A DNA stretch of 41,864 bases from Mayfieldus profundus (lineage in GTDB: Bacteria > Actinomycetota > Thermoleophilia > Solirubrobacterales > 70-9). The notes beneath the pieces were generated by a model. The model was given only the letters and a program-made list of their open reading frames with translations, ran no database searches and was not told where the DNA came from. A program made the position numbers and the translations under genes. Where the stretch lies: the NCBI GenBank assembly GCA_038040325.1, contig JBBPIM010000017.1:1-41864 (forward strand), in the 5' to 3' direction. Positions 1 through 7,893 of this stretch are shown here, in pieces (within the stretch, counting starts at the first letter, position 1; the number at the start of each line of letters is the position of its first letter).

Positions 1-1
1 G

Positions 2-538
2 CGGATCTCGCCGAACAAGCTGCCGGTGGCGCGCTGGGTGGAGATCATCGAGGCGTCGCACAAGGCGGGGCTGCGCTCGACCTCGACCGTGATGTTCGGC
101 CACATCGAGGAGCCGCGCGAGCTGGCCCGCCACATGCGCGTGGTCCGCGCCCTGCAGGAGCGCACCGGGGGGATCACCGAGTTCGTGCCCCTCAGCTTCA
201 TCCCCTTCAACACCCTGCTCGGCCGCACGCACGGGATCGAGGAGATCTCGCGCGCCGAGAACCTCAAGCACACCGCCGCCTTCCGGCTGGCGCTCGGCCG
301 CACGATCACCAATCTGCAGGCGAGCTGGGTGAAGATGGGCCTCGACGCGGCCACCGAGAGCCTGCGCTGGGGAGTCAACGACCTCGGCGGCACGCTGATG
401 GAGGAGAACATCTCGCGCATGGCCGGCTCCTACCACGGCGTCCGCCTCGAGCCCGATCAGCTGATCGCCGCCGCCCGCCGGGCCGGCCGTGAGCCGGCCC
501 AGCGGACGACCCTCTACGAGATCGTCGAGACCTACTGA
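2..538 (+). CDS. cofH: FO synthase subunit 2 (CofH) or C-terminal half of FbiC, 5' truncated by window edge
   Basis: This is the C-terminal part of a radical-SAM enzyme that joins the tyrosine-derived fragment to the 5-amino-uracil precursor to make the deazaflavin FO, the chromophore of coenzyme F420. The reading frame is open from the first bases (ISPNKLPVARWVEIIEASHK), so the true start and the CxxxCxxC cluster lie outside the window. Seen here are the family blocks STSTVMFGHIE, FVPLSFIPFNT and WGVNDLGGTLMEENISRMAG. The last block is the conserved C-terminal signature of the CofG/CofH/MqnC group. Whether it is a free CofH or the end of a CofG-CofH fusion (FbiC) cannot be told. The cofD/C/E genes lie 2.3 kb away on the other strand, which supports the F420 assignment over menaquinone MqnE/MqnC. 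Its stop overlaps the end of the convergent membrane-protein gene. Confidence 0.88.
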   Translation, partial: RISPNKLPVARWVEIIEASHKAGLRSTSTVMFGHIEEPRELARHMRVVRALQERTGGITEFVPLSFIPFNTLLGRTHGIEEISRAENLKHTAAFRLALGRTITNLQASWVKMGLDAATESLRWGVNDLGGTLMEENISRMAGSYHGVRLEPDQLIAAARRAGREPAQRTTLYEIVETY

Positions 539-1227
539 GGCGGTGCGGGCGCCGGCCCGCCGCTGCCCACCCGGCGGACGAGGACGATGCTCGTCAGCAG
601 GACCCAGGCCAGGAACCCAAAGAACACGAAAAACCCCAGTGCGCCGTCGGAGGGTGAGAAGGCACCGGTCTCCTTGAAGCTGCCCACGGCTGCCACGACG
701 ATCGTGTAGGCCCCGAGCGCTGCCCCGAAGCCTGCCAGTGGGCTCGGCAGCGCCCCTGTCCTCAGCGCCACCAGCGAACTCGCGCCCACGAACGTCGCTA
801 TGCCGATGCCGGTGAGCAGGAACGCACCGATGCCGATGTCCCAGAGCCCCTGGATCACGCTTGGATCGAGTTCCGTGTGGTAGCTCGCCGCCCATTGCGC
901 GGCCTGACCCGCGTTGGCCAGGGTGACCGTGAAGATGCCGCCGGCGAAGGCGACGGCCGCGAGCCGGCCGGGCCCCTGCCCCTCGGCCAGCCGTAGTGCC
1001 CGCGCCAGGCTGCCCAGGAACCAGAGAAGAAACACCCCGGCGAGGACCGTGGACGCTGTGACGAACTGGATCTCGTCACGGTTGTCGTGGACGTAGGTGG
1101 AGACCTGCTGGGCCGTGTCGTCGAAGCCGGGTGGCTTGTCCGGCCCGAAGATGAAACCCGCGACCAGCGCGACGACGGCGAGAATCCCGGTCGCGGCGCC
1201 GAGGCGTTCGCGTTGCTGCTCGTCCAT
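532..1227 (-). CDS. Polytopic membrane protein of unknown function (about 6 TM)
   Basis: This 231-residue protein is not recognised with certainty. It is hydrophobic with about six predicted membrane segments. The first is near residues 12-28 (GILAVVALVAGFIFG), followed by an extracytoplasmic-looking loop with Asp/Gln/Tyr, then helices near 56-76, 90-108, 130-150, 160-180 and 205-222. The layout resembles DUF4386-like actinobacterial membrane proteins. An ideal AAGGAGG ribosome site ends 6 nt before the ATG, so the start is well supported. The gene is divergent from the alcohol dehydrogenase and overlaps the 3' end of cofH by 7 nt. No catalytic motif was seen. Confidence 0.75.
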   Translation of the reverse strand: MDEQQRERLGAATGILAVVALVAGFIFGPDKPPGFDDTAQQVSTYVHDNRDEIQFVTASTVLAGVFLLWFLGSLARALRLAEGQGPGRLAAVAFAGGIFTVTLANAGQAAQWAASYHTELDPSVIQGLWDIGIGAFLLTGIGIATFVGASSLVALRTGALPSPLAGFGAALGAYTIVVAAVGSFKETGAFSPSDGALGFFVFFGFLAWVLLTSIVLVRRVGSGGPAPAPPQ

Positions 1228-1300
1228 GAAACCTCCTTCGGTTGTTGGATCTCATCGCGATCCTCACCGAGACGGGGCCGGTGCCGTCAGGGACAGCGAG

Positions 1301-1329
1301 TTGACGTGGCGCAAATTGCGCGGATTTCC
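1301..1329 (+). promoter_or_regulatory. Promoter-like region with palindromic operator before the alcohol dehydrogenase
   Basis: A TTGACG box at 1301-1306 is followed by an odd-centred perfect palindrome GCGCAAATTGCGC (1309-1321) and a weak -10-like AT-rich patch at 1324-1329. The palindrome fills the spacer between the two boxes, where a repressor would block RNA polymerase. Box identities are inferred from spacing only. Confidence 0.4.
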
Positions 1330-1350
1330 GGCACGGGGGAGAATCGGTGC

Positions 1351-2361
1351 ATGCGTGCGATGGTCCTCCACGAGCAGCGCAAGCCGCTGCGCGAGGCCGA
1401 CCTGCCGGCTCCCGAGCCCGCGCCGGGACAGGTGGCGGTCGAGGTGCATGCCTGCGGTGTCTGCCGCACGGACCTGCACGTTGCCGACGGCGACCTCACC
1501 GAGCCGAAGCTGCCGCTGGTTCTCGGCCACCAGATTGTCGGCACGGTCGAGGGGGCGGGGCACGGGGCGGAGCGATTCGCCGCTGGCCAGCGGATCGGAG
1601 TGCCGTGGCTTGGCTGGACCTGCGGGGAATGCCGCTACTGTCGAAGCGATCGCGAGAACCTCTGCGAGCGGGCCCACTTCACCGGTTATCAGCTCGACGG
1701 CGGATATGCCGAGCACGCGGTTGCCGACGAACGCTTCTGCTTCCCGGTCCCCGCCGCCTACCCGGACCTGCAGGCGGCGCCGCTGCTGTGCGCGGGGCTG
1801 ATCGGCTATCGGGCGCTGCGCCTTTGCGGTGAGCACGCCGAGCGGATCGGGCTCTACGGGTTCGGCGCCTCGGCCCACATCGTCTGCCAGGTCGCCGCAC
1901 ACCAGGGCCGGCGCGTGTTCGCCTTCACCCGCGAGGGTGACTCCGACGCCCAGGACTTCGCTCGTCAGCTCGGTGCCGAGTGGGCCGGTGCGGCGACCGG
2001 CCCGGGTCCCGAGCCGCTCGACGCCGCGATCGTCTTCGCCCCGGCCGGAGAGCTGGTGCCGGTGGCGCTGCGGGCGAGCGCCCCGGGAGCGACCGTGGTC
2101 TGCGCCGGAATCCACATGAGCGACATCCCCTCCTTTCCCTACGAGCTCCTCTGGGGCGAGCGAACCGTGCGCTCGGTGGCCAACCTAACGCGGCGCGACG
2201 GCGAGGAGTTCATGGCACTCGCGCCGAGTGTGCCGGTTCGCACAGAAACGCAGGCCTATCCCCTGGAGAGTGCGAACAGCGCCCTCGACGACCTGCGCAG
2301 CGGTAGGGTTCGGGGAGCGGCCGTGCTGGCCGTGAACGTGAGAGAGGAGACCGATGCCTGA
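1351..2361 (+). CDS. Zinc-dependent alcohol dehydrogenase, AdhA-like
   Basis: This 336-residue medium-chain dehydrogenase oxidises an alcohol or reduces an aldehyde with NAD(P)H. The zinc-catalytic residues are visible: Cys38 in CGVCRTDLH and His60 in GHQIVG. The four-cysteine structural zinc lobe CGECRYCRSDRENLC follows. The nucleotide-binding turn is YGFGASAH instead of the classic GxGxxG, as in the AdhA/YahK-like subgroup. An upstream in-frame extension exists, but the ATG at 1351 has a GGGGGAG ribosome site and matches the family N-terminus. The stop overlaps the following cupin start by 8 nt, so the two are probably co-transcribed. Substrate is unknown. Confidence 0.9.
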   Translation: MRAMVLHEQRKPLREADLPAPEPAPGQVAVEVHACGVCRTDLHVADGDLTEPKLPLVLGHQIVGTVEGAGHGAERFAAGQRIGVPWLGWTCGECRYCRSDRENLCERAHFTGYQLDGGYAEHAVADERFCFPVPAAYPDLQAAPLLCAGLIGYRALRLCGEHAERIGLYGFGASAHIVCQVAAHQGRRVFAFTREGDSDAQDFARQLGAEWAGAATGPGPEPLDAAIVFAPAGELVPVALRASAPGATVVCAGIHMSDIPSFPYELLWGERTVRSVANLTRRDGEEFMALAPSVPVRTETQAYPLESANSALDDLRSGRVRGAAVLAVNVREETDA

Positions 2362-2800
2362 CGTGACCGTCAAGCGGCTCGATGACTTCGAGGCCGTGTT
2401 CGGCGGCGGCATGCGGCGGGTTCGCTCCGGCCTCGGAGTGACCTCGTTCGGCATGCAGGTGATCGAGCTGCCTGCCAACTTCTCGATGTACCCCGACCAC
2501 GACCACTCGCACGACGAGCAGGAGGAGGTCTACCTGGCGCTGGGCGGCAGGGCGACCCTCAAGGTGGGGGAGGAGGAATTCGACCTGGAGCCCGGCGTGT
2601 TCGCCCGCGTCGGCCCCGGCGTCAAGCGCAAGCTGCTGACCGGAGAGGAGGGCGCGCGGATCCTCTGCCTCGGCGGTACCCCCGGCAGAGCCTACGAGGC
2701 GCCCGAGTGGACCGAGGAGGGCGGCGCTCTGCCGCCGATGCCCGGCAAGGAGGCGCATAGCGCCTCCGCCGCGGACTCAACCGGCGACGGCGCTGCCTAG
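2354..2800 (+). CDS. Cupin-fold protein
   Basis: This small 148-residue single-domain cupin has the metal-binding motif 1 pattern HDHSHDEQEEVYLALGG (residues ~50-66) and a motif 2 region with PGVFARVGPGVKRKL. Motif 2 lacks the usual histidine, so metal binding may be altered. GAGAGGAG precedes the ATG, which lies inside the end of the alcohol dehydrogenase gene, so translational coupling is likely. Function is unassigned; a role as a sensor or isomerase for a carbonyl compound tied to the dehydrogenase is only a guess. The stop TAG interlocks with the stop of the convergent cofE through a shared CTAG. Confidence 0.82.
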   Translation: MPDVTVKRLDDFEAVFGGGMRRVRSGLGVTSFGMQVIELPANFSMYPDHDHSHDEQEEVYLALGGRATLKVGEEEFDLEPGVFARVGPGVKRKLLTGEEGARILCLGGTPGRAYEAPEWTEEGGALPPMPGKEAHSASAADSTGDGAA

Positions 2801-3540
2801 CGGAAGAGGTCCTCGCCGCGGGGCCGGCGCAGGGCGGCCGCCCCCGGACCGTCGTCGCCGCTGACGTGGCGCTCGAGTCCGCGTACCAGCACCGCGGGTA
2901 CCCGGCTCGCCTTGTCGCGCACCAGGTCGGCGGCGGCCGCGGCCTCGTCGGCGACTGCGATCAAGGTCGCGGAGAGCTCCTCGCCGCCCGCGTCGACGCG
3001 GCCGCGCCAGTCGTCCAGCGGCGTCATTCCGGCGCAGCCGATCGCGACCTCCGATTGCCCGACCCGCCAGGCCCTGCCGAAGCTGTCGGAGACGATCACC
3101 GCCGGCCCGGCGCCGGCCGCTTCTCGTAGCTCCGCGCGGATGCGGCGCGCCGAGGCGTCGGGGTCGAGCGGCAGCAGCGCGGCCATGCCCCGCGGAACAT
3201 TTGAGGTGTCGACGCCGGCATTTGCGCAGACGAGGCCATGCCGGGTTTCGCAGACCAGCACGCCGCGCTCGGCCCGCAGCACGGCGGCGCTCTCGTCGAG
3301 CACCAGCTGCACCAGCTCCGGGTCCTTGCCCAGCTCGCGTGCCAGCTCGACGGCGCGCTCTCCCGGGAGCGCGGAGTCGAGCCGCACCACCCGCCCCTCG
3401 GCCTTGGAGACGACTTTCTGCGAGACGACGACGATGTCGCCATCGCGAAGCTCGGCGCGGGCCATGATCAGCTTCCCAACGGCATCGCCCTTGCCGACCT
3501 CGGGCAGGCCGGCGATCGGGATTGCCTGCAGCTCGCTCAA
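2797..3540 (-). CDS. cofE: Coenzyme F420-0:L-glutamate ligase
   Basis: The 247-residue CofE/FbiB N-terminal-type ligase adds glutamates to F420-0 using GTP. Family blocks seen include DIVVVSQKVVSKAEGR, VCANAGVDTSNVP, SDSFGRAWRVGQSEVAIGCAG and the LVRDKASRVPAVLVRG stretch. It lacks the nitroreductase-like second domain of mycobacterial FbiB (length ends after ligase domain), so a separate enzyme would be needed for dehydro-F420 reduction if that route is used. The chosen start is a TTG that shares TTGA with the cofC stop. Starting here gives the usual CofE N-terminus (LQAIPIAGLPEVGKGD). No strong ribosome site is present, consistent with translational coupling. It is the last gene of npdG-cofD-cofC-cofE. 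Confidence 0.93.
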   Translation of the reverse strand: MSELQAIPIAGLPEVGKGDAVGKLIMARAELRDGDIVVVSQKVVSKAEGRVVRLDSALPGERAVELARELGKDPELVQLVLDESAAVLRAERGVLVCETRHGLVCANAGVDTSNVPRGMAALLPLDPDASARRIRAELREAAGAGPAVIVSDSFGRAWRVGQSEVAIGCAGMTPLDDWRGRVDAGGEELSATLIAVADEAAAAADLVRDKASRVPAVLVRGLERHVSGDDGPGAAALRRPRGEDLFR

Positions 3541-4178
3541 ATTCCGAGAGCGCGGGCGGTGTGTGGCGCGGTACCCCGCCCGCCCTCCAGCTCGCGGGTC
3601 AGGGCGACCATGTCGGCCGGCGTGTCGAGGTCGAGGGCCAGCGAGTCGAGCCGCTCGATTCCGTGGGAGATGCCCGCCGATCGAGCCAGCTCGACATGCC
3701 GCTGGCAGCTCCCCTCGCCGAAGGCGGGGCGGATCGCGTCGGGAGGCGAGAGCACCAGCGCATTGGTGCCGGTGCCGTGCCGATCCGGAGCGATCGCCAC
3801 GTAAGGCTCCGGCACCCCGGTGAGGAGGCGATCGAGCTCGCGGGGGTCGAGCAGCGGGCAGTCGCCGGGCAGCAGCGCCACGCAGCGGGCCCCGGCGGCT
3901 CTGGCCGCCTCGACCCCCAGCAGTGCCGCCTCGGGGTGGCCCTCGTCGGCCGGGTCGGCGATCACCGTGGCGCCGGCCGCCTCGCCCATCTGCACGGCAG
4001 CCGGCTCGCCGCTGACGACGATCGTGCGCTCCAGCATCCGCGCCGAGGCGATCGCCTCGATTACGTCGCGCAGCATCGCCTCGATCACGGCCAGGCGGCG
4101 CTCCTCGTCGAGCCCGGTCCCGAGGCGCTGCTTGGCGGCCGCGAAGCGCTTCACGGGGAGGATCGCCGTCGCCTTCAC
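3537..4178 (-). CDS. cofC: 2-phospho-L-lactate / phosphoenolpyruvate guanylyltransferase
   Basis: CofC/FbiD activates phospholactate or phosphoenolpyruvate with GTP to the GDP-linked donor used by CofD. The 213-residue protein carries the N-terminal nucleotidyltransferase signature ILPVKRFAAAKQRLG and the metal-binding LLPGDCPLLD block (about residues 100-110). A late LDTPADM motif is typical of the family. The GTG start overlaps the cofD stop as GTGA and the TGA stop overlaps the cofE TTG start. Which acceptor substrate is used cannot be told from sequence alone; actinobacterial enzymes usually prefer phosphoenolpyruvate. Confidence 0.92.
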   Translation of the reverse strand: MKATAILPVKRFAAAKQRLGTGLDEERRLAVIEAMLRDVIEAIASARMLERTIVVSGEPAAVQMGEAAGATVIADPADEGHPEAALLGVEAARAAGARCVALLPGDCPLLDPRELDRLLTGVPEPYVAIAPDRHGTGTNALVLSPPDAIRPAFGEGSCQRHVELARSAGISHGIERLDSLALDLDTPADMVALTRELEGGRGTAPHTARALGI

Positions 4179-5101
4179 CGCTTATCCAGGCCGGACGCGA
4201 AGTCGAGCACCGTCTGCGCCACGCGGGCACGGCCCTCGGCGCCCTCCATCAGGATCGGTGCGGCAAGCGTCTCCATGCCCTCGGGCGGGGGATCGGGATC
4301 GCCCTCGTCCACAACCATGCCGTCGATCAGGCCCTCGTACAGTCCCGCGACGCCGGCGGCCGTCGAGGGCCGCCCCAGCGCCGCCATGAAGCGGTCGGTC
4401 GGCCCCTTGACGACCCTCCCTGCCACATAGGGGCTCACGGCCACGACCGGAGCCCGCGCGGCGGCGATCGCCGCCCGGATTCCCGCCACCGCGAGGATCG
4501 GTCCGATGCTTATCACCGGGTTGGAGGGTCCGATCACGATCGCGTCGGCCGCGCCGATCGCCTCGCTCACCTCGGAAGTCGGCTGCGCCGATTCGATCCC
4601 GCGCAAGCGCACCTCCTCGACCTCCGGCTCGCCTCTGTCCGCGACCAGGTACTCCTGCAGCCCGCGCCAGCCGGCGGCGGTACGGACCTCGGTGCGGACT
4701 TGCTCTTCGCACATCGGCAGCACCCGCGCGGCGACGCCCAGGCCGCGGGCGAGCTGGCCCTGTGCGTCGGTGAGCCTGCCGCCCTCGTCGACGAAGTGGC
4801 GGCGGTAGAGGCACGCGGCAAGGTCACGATCCGACAGCTTGAACCAGTCAGGGGCACCGAGCTGGACCAGCCGCTCGAAAACGATGAAGCTGTCGTCGCG
4901 GATTCCCCAGCCGCGTTCCTCGTCGATCTCCCCGCTGAGCCAGTAGGTGACCAGATCGGGATCGGGGGAGACATGGACGCCGAGCAGCTCGATGTCGTCG
5001 GCGGTGTTGGCGATCACCGCCAGCTCGGTCCCGAGCAGCTCCTGCATCCCGGCGGCGAGCTTGGCGCCCCCGGTACCCCCGGCGAGGAGGGCGACGCTCA
5101 A
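4175..5101 (-). CDS. cofD: 2-phospho-L-lactate transferase (FO to F420-0 or dehydro-F420-0)
   Basis: CofD transfers the phospholactyl or enolpyruvyl phosphate group to FO. The N-terminus SVALLAGGTGGAKLAAGMQ is the family signature. It is followed by IANTADDIELLGVHVSPDPD and, in the middle, IVIGPSNPVISIGPIL, which binds the GDP substrate. Length 308 residues is normal. The start is a TTG at 5101 whose last two bases form the TGA stop of npdG (TTGA); longer upstream frames do not encode family sequence. The C-terminus ends in the GTGA junction with cofC. Confidence 0.93.
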   Translation of the reverse strand: MSVALLAGGTGGAKLAAGMQELLGTELAVIANTADDIELLGVHVSPDPDLVTYWLSGEIDEERGWGIRDDSFIVFERLVQLGAPDWFKLSDRDLAACLYRRHFVDEGGRLTDAQGQLARGLGVAARVLPMCEEQVRTEVRTAAGWRGLQEYLVADRGEPEVEEVRLRGIESAQPTSEVSEAIGAADAIVIGPSNPVISIGPILAVAGIRAAIAAARAPVVAVSPYVAGRVVKGPTDRFMAALGRPSTAAGVAGLYEGLIDGMVVDEGDPDPPPEGMETLAAPILMEGAEGRARVAQTVLDFASGLDKR

Positions 5102-5793
5102 GTCCAGTGGTCGTCCCCCGGGAGCCCTGTGATGCGGATCCCGGAATGCGCCTTGTAGCGGCTGTTGATGGAGATCAGCATCGGGGTGAGCTGCTCGACG
5201 ATTCGCGCCATTTCCAGCGCCCCGGCATTGACCGCCCGCAGGCCGGGGATGAGCTCGACCAGCGCCGCGACTCGCGCCTTGTCGTCCTTGCGCTCGCCGC
5301 AGATCAGCACGTCCTGGTCCAGCTCGACATCGGGCTCGTTGAGCTCCGGAGCGCTGATCGTGTGAAGTGCGGCGACCACGGTGACGCCCTCCGGAACCAT
5401 CTCCTGCGCCTGCTGTGCCGCCGACCCCTGCCAGACACCGAGCGAGCGTGTGGCCTTGCCGCTCACCGCGGCGGCCAGCGGCACGGTGCAGTCGACCAGC
5501 AGCTGCCCGGGCTCCAGCCCCTCCCGCAGGTTGTTGAGGTTCTCCGATTGGGCCCGGAAGGGGACGGTGAGAAACACGACGGGGCCGCGCCTGGCCGCGT
5601 CCTCGTTCTGGAGGCCCTCGGCTTGGGCATCCGGCACCGCTGCGTGCAGGCGCCCCGCCGCTTCCTCGGCGCGCTCGGGGCTGCGCGAGCCGATCACCAC
5701 CGGGACTCCGGCCCGCGCCCAGCGCAGCGCCAGGCCGTAGCCGAGGGCGCCGGTGCCACCCACAATCGGGATCGGCTCGTTTGGGTGGGCCAT
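5098..5793 (-). CDS. npdG: F420H2:NADP+ oxidoreductase (NADPH-dependent F420 reductase)
   Basis: This 231-residue enzyme moves hydride between F420 and NADP. The Rossmann motif is IVGGTGALGYGLALRWA near the N-terminus, followed by VVIGSRSPERAEEAA, which suits NADP binding. The C-terminal block LEMARIVEQLTPMLISIN is typical of the Fno/NpdG family and touches F420. It is the first gene of the four-gene F420 operon. A TAGACT box at 5803-5808 lies 9 nt before the ATG without a ribosome site, suggesting a leaderless mRNA. Confidence 0.92.
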   Translation of the reverse strand: MAHPNEPIPIVGGTGALGYGLALRWARAGVPVVIGSRSPERAEEAAGRLHAAVPDAQAEGLQNEDAARRGPVVFLTVPFRAQSENLNNLREGLEPGQLLVDCTVPLAAAVSGKATRSLGVWQGSAAQQAQEMVPEGVTVVAALHTISAPELNEPDVELDQDVLICGERKDDKARVAALVELIPGLRAVNAGALEMARIVEQLTPMLISINSRYKAHSGIRITGLPGDDHWT

Positions 5794-5802
5794 CGGCGCG
5801 CC

Positions 5803-5849
5803 AGTCTAGTGCGGCCTCCCGGTAGCCCGGATCGGCGGGCGCGTATGCT
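5803..5849. promoter_or_regulatory. Divergent promoter region between npdG and the SDR gene
   Basis: On the minus strand TAGACT (5803-5808) lies 9 nt before the npdG ATG. On the plus strand TATGCT (5844-5849) lies 9 nt before the SDR ATG. Neither gene has a Shine-Dalgarno sequence. At this distance the transcription start would fall at or next to the start codon, so both are candidate leaderless promoters. Confidence 0.5.
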
Positions 5850-5858
5850 CCGCCCCCG

Positions 5859-6593
5859 ATGAGGCTGGAGGGACGCAAGGCCCTGGTAACCGGCGGCGCC
5901 AGCGGGATCGGCGCCGCGATCTCCCGGCGACTCGCCGCCGAGGGCGCCGAGGTGTGGGTCGGCGACCTCAACGACGAGGGGGCGCTGGCGATCGCCGGCG
6001 AGGTCGGCGGCCACGCGGTACCGCTCGACGTCACCGACCACGACTCGGCGCTGGCCGCGATGGAGGGGGCCGGCACCCTCGACGTGCTGGTCAACAACGC
6101 CGGCATGGACGAATTCGGCTTCTTCAACCAGACCACCCCGGACGTCTGGCAGCGCGTGATCGCGGTCAACCTCTACGGCGTGCTCAACTGCACCCACGCG
6201 GCGCTGCCCGGGATGCAGGAGGCCGGCTACGGGCGCATCGTCAGCATCTCCTCCGAGGCCGGGCGGGTCGGCTCCAAGGGGTCGGCCGTCTACTCGGCGG
6301 CAAAGGGCGGCGTGATCGCCTTCATGAAGGTGATGGCCCGCGAGAACGCGCGCTTCGGCATCACCGCCAACTCGATCGCCCCGGGACCGATCGAGACGCC
6401 GCTGTTGATGGGGGCCAAGGAGTTCGGCGAGCTGGGCGACAAGGTGATCGAGACGATGAAGGCGGGAACGCAGATGCGTCGCCTCGGCCAGCCCGACGAG
6501 GTCGCCGCCGCGGTCGCCTTCCTGGCTGCCGAGGAGTCTTCCTACGTGACCGGCGAGACGCTGGGCGTCAGCGGCGGGCTGGGGATGGTCTGA
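5859..6593 (+). CDS. Short-chain dehydrogenase/reductase, BadH-like
   Basis: The 244-residue classical SDR is an NAD(P)-dependent alcohol dehydrogenase/ketoreductase. Motifs: TGGASGIG (11-18), NNAG (79-82), catalytic Ser131/132, Tyr145 and Lys149 (YSAAK), and the APGPIETPLL segment. The AGMDEFGFFNQT and VGSKGSAVYSAAKGG segments resemble 2-hydroxycyclohexanecarboxyl-CoA dehydrogenase (BadH) and similar acyl-CoA-acting SDRs. That suits the neighbouring thioesterase and HMG-CoA lyase genes, but the substrate is inferred. The stop TGA directly abuts the GTG start of the thioesterase. Confidence 0.88.
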   Translation: MRLEGRKALVTGGASGIGAAISRRLAAEGAEVWVGDLNDEGALAIAGEVGGHAVPLDVTDHDSALAAMEGAGTLDVLVNNAGMDEFGFFNQTTPDVWQRVIAVNLYGVLNCTHAALPGMQEAGYGRIVSISSEAGRVGSKGSAVYSAAKGGVIAFMKVMARENARFGITANSIAPGPIETPLLMGAKEFGELGDKVIETMKAGTQMRRLGQPDEVAAAVAFLAAEESSYVTGETLGVSGGLGMV

Positions 6594-6965
6594 GTGCCCC
6601 TGGAGCCCGGCCTCGAGCGCAGCGACGAGTTTGTGGTCGAGGACCGCCTCGTCACCGATGTCGGGGGCACGATCGGCGTCAGCGTCCTCTCGACACCGGG
6701 GATGATCGGGATGATGGAGCGCACGTCCTCGATCCTCTCTTTCGAGAATCTGCCCGACGGAAAGGCAACGGTCGGCTTCGAGATCTGCGTCAAGCACGTG
6801 GCCGCCGCCGAGGGGTCGCGGTGCACCGTGCACTCGAAGCTGGGCGAGGTCGTCGACGGGCGCAAGCTGCGCTTCGAGGTCGAGGTGACCGATGGTGAGC
6901 GCACGATCGGGGTCGGCACGCACGAGCGGCGCGTGATCGACGTGGGCGCCGTTAAGCAGGACTAG
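6594..6965 (+). CDS. Hotdog-fold thioesterase, FlK-like
   Basis: This 123-residue single hotdog domain probably hydrolyses a short acyl-CoA. The pattern MIGMMERTSS (Glu42), VGFEICVKHVAA (His68) and the end GVGTHERRVID (His110) matches the fluoroacetyl-CoA-thioesterase-like group common in actinobacteria. The canonical FlK catalytic threonine cannot be placed with certainty. The start GTG follows the SDR stop with no gap. Three bases separate its stop from the HMG-CoA lyase ATG, so all three are one operon. Confidence 0.82.
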   Translation: MPLEPGLERSDEFVVEDRLVTDVGGTIGVSVLSTPGMIGMMERTSSILSFENLPDGKATVGFEICVKHVAAAEGSRCTVHSKLGEVVDGRKLRFEVEVTDGERTIGVGTHERRVIDVGAVKQD

Positions 6966-6968
6966 GCG

Positions 6969-7883
6969 ATGCCCCTCCCCGAGCAGGTGCGCATCCGCGA
7001 GGTGGGGCCTCGCGACGGCTTTCAAAACGAGCCCGAGGTGATTCCCACCCAGCAGAAGGTGCGACTGGTGGATCTGCTCTCCGCCAGTGGCCTGGAGCGA
7101 CTCGAGGTGACGTCGTTCGTGCGCCCGGACGTGATCCCGCAACTGGCCGACGCCGAGGAGGTGCTGGCGGGCGTGCAGCGCCGCGACGGTGTCTCGTTCT
7201 CGGTGCTGATTCCCAACCAGCGCGGCCTCGAGCGGGCAATGGAGATGCGCGATCGCTTCGACGAGGTGAACCTCTTCCTCTCGGCTTCGGAGTCGCACAA
7301 CCAGAAGAATGTGAACCGCTCTATCGCAGAGTCGCTGGAGGGGCTGGAGCGCACGATCGCCGCCGCCCGCGAGGCGGGGCTTCGCTGCGAGGGCGTGATC
7401 TCGGTCTCCTTCGGATGCCCCTACGAGGGCGAGGTTCCGCCAGACCGCGTGTTCGGGATCGCCGAGCGACTGGCCGGGGCCGGGTGCGAGGAGGTCGCGT
7501 TCGGCGACACGACAGGCATGGCCAACCCGCGCCAGGTGCGCGAGTTCTTCGACGCCGCGCGCGATCGGCTCGGTGACGTCGAGCTGACCGCGCACTTCCA
7601 CAACACGCGCGGCCAGGGCCTGGCCAATGTGCTCGCCGCCCTAGAGGAGGGGGTGGACTCGTTCGAGAGTTCGTTCGGCGAGCTCGGCGGTTGCCCGGTG
7701 CCGCCCGGCTCGACCGGCAACGTCTCCACCGAGGACGTGGTCTCGATGCTGGAGGAGATGGGGATCGCTACCGGGATCGAGCTGCCGAAGCTGATCGAGG
7801 CATCGCGCGCCGCACAGGAGGCGCTCGGCCGCCCGCTCGGCGCGCACGTGCTGCGCGCCGGCCCGGTGGACTGGCACCGGTAG
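6969..7883 (+). CDS. mvaB: Hydroxymethylglutaryl-CoA lyase
   Basis: The enzyme cleaves HMG-CoA to acetyl-CoA and acetoacetate, the last step of leucine catabolism. The 304-residue TIM barrel has RDGFQNE (15-21; Arg15/Asp16 catalytic), SFGCPYEG (148-154), the metal ligands His209 and His211 in HFHNTRG, the catalytic cysteine loop GGCPVPPGSTGN (Cys242) and Asn251. All key residues are present. A related acyl-CoA lyase is possible, since the GGCPY tyrosine is valine here. It is preceded by the SDR and thioesterase genes. Confidence 0.9.
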   Translation: MPLPEQVRIREVGPRDGFQNEPEVIPTQQKVRLVDLLSASGLERLEVTSFVRPDVIPQLADAEEVLAGVQRRDGVSFSVLIPNQRGLERAMEMRDRFDEVNLFLSASESHNQKNVNRSIAESLEGLERTIAAAREAGLRCEGVISVSFGCPYEGEVPPDRVFGIAERLAGAGCEEVAFGDTTGMANPRQVREFFDAARDRLGDVELTAHFHNTRGQGLANVLAALEEGVDSFESSFGELGGCPVPPGSTGNVSTEDVVSMLEEMGIATGIELPKLIEASRAAQEALGRPLGAHVLRAGPVDWHR

Positions 7884-7893
7884 GCTCCGGGCC

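Noticed and set aside
1087..1350. An N-terminal extension of the alcohol dehydrogenase
   Set aside because: The extra codons are antisense to the membrane protein gene and its promoter region. The ribosome site favours 1351.
5694..7601. A 635-codon open frame on the minus strand across the SDR, thioesterase and HMG-CoA lyase genes
   Set aside because: It has no family motifs, is rich in His/Arg/Gly as antisense high-GC frames are, and overlaps three well-supported genes.
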